5,602 nt of DNA from Anthropogastromicrobium sp963604075 (GTDB lineage Bacteria; Bacillota; Clostridia; Lachnospirales; Lachnospiraceae), in contig CAVCPW010000003.1 of NCBI GenBank assembly GCA_963604075.1, positions 1 to 5,602 on the forward strand. Direction: 5' to 3'. The translations under genes and the position numbers were made by a program. The notes below the pieces were generated by a model, which was not told where the DNA came from, made no database searches, and was given only the letters and a program-made list of their open reading frames with translations. Numbering within the stretch: position 1 is the first letter of the stretch; each line of letters begins with the position of its first letter. This document shows positions 5,597 to 5,602 of the stretch, one piece after another.

Positions 5597-5602
5597 CAAC
5601 GC

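Overview
The window looks like chromosomal DNA of an AT-rich Gram-positive anaerobe of the class Clostridia, most probably a Lachnospiraceae-type gut bacterium. The basis is the mix of genes (a GerMN spore-germination-type protein, ComEC and DNA polymerase III delta of the Firmicute kind), the strong AGGAGG-type ribosome binding sites, and the base composition. No mobile element, CRISPR array, rRNA or tRNA is visible. The species cannot be fixed from the sequence alone.

Layout. (1) At 1-589 (+) is the 3' end of a gene for a GerMN-domain lipoprotein-like protein, cut by the window edge. (2) 21 bases later, at 611-3151 (+), is comEC, the DNA-uptake channel of the competence system. Its most convincing start is an ACG codon behind a perfect AGGAGG site, not the first in-frame ATG at 650. 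A hairpin plus T-run with the form of an intrinsic terminator lies inside its codons 38-48. (3) At 3265-4215 (-) is a PfkB/ribokinase-family sugar or nucleoside kinase, convergent with comEC. A 39-base near-perfect palindrome covers its stop codon. (4) A 270-base divergent intergenic region (4216-4485) carries a good promoter for the next gene, a weaker candidate promoter for the kinase, and two small inverted repeats over promoter elements. (5) At 4486-5469 (+) is holA, the delta subunit of the clamp loader, with a GTG start. (6) The window ends in a hairpin with T-runs on both strands (5550-5596), a likely terminator for holA and perhaps for an unseen convergent gene.

How the parts relate. 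comEC and holA are commonly near neighbours in Firmicutes; here the kinase gene, in reverse orientation, separates them. The GerMN gene and comEC are probably co-transcribed. No complete novel multi-gene system is visible. The most unusual part is the 5' end of comEC, where a non-AUG start is followed about 110 bases later by a terminator-like element inside the coding sequence. This could limit or gate ComEC expression.
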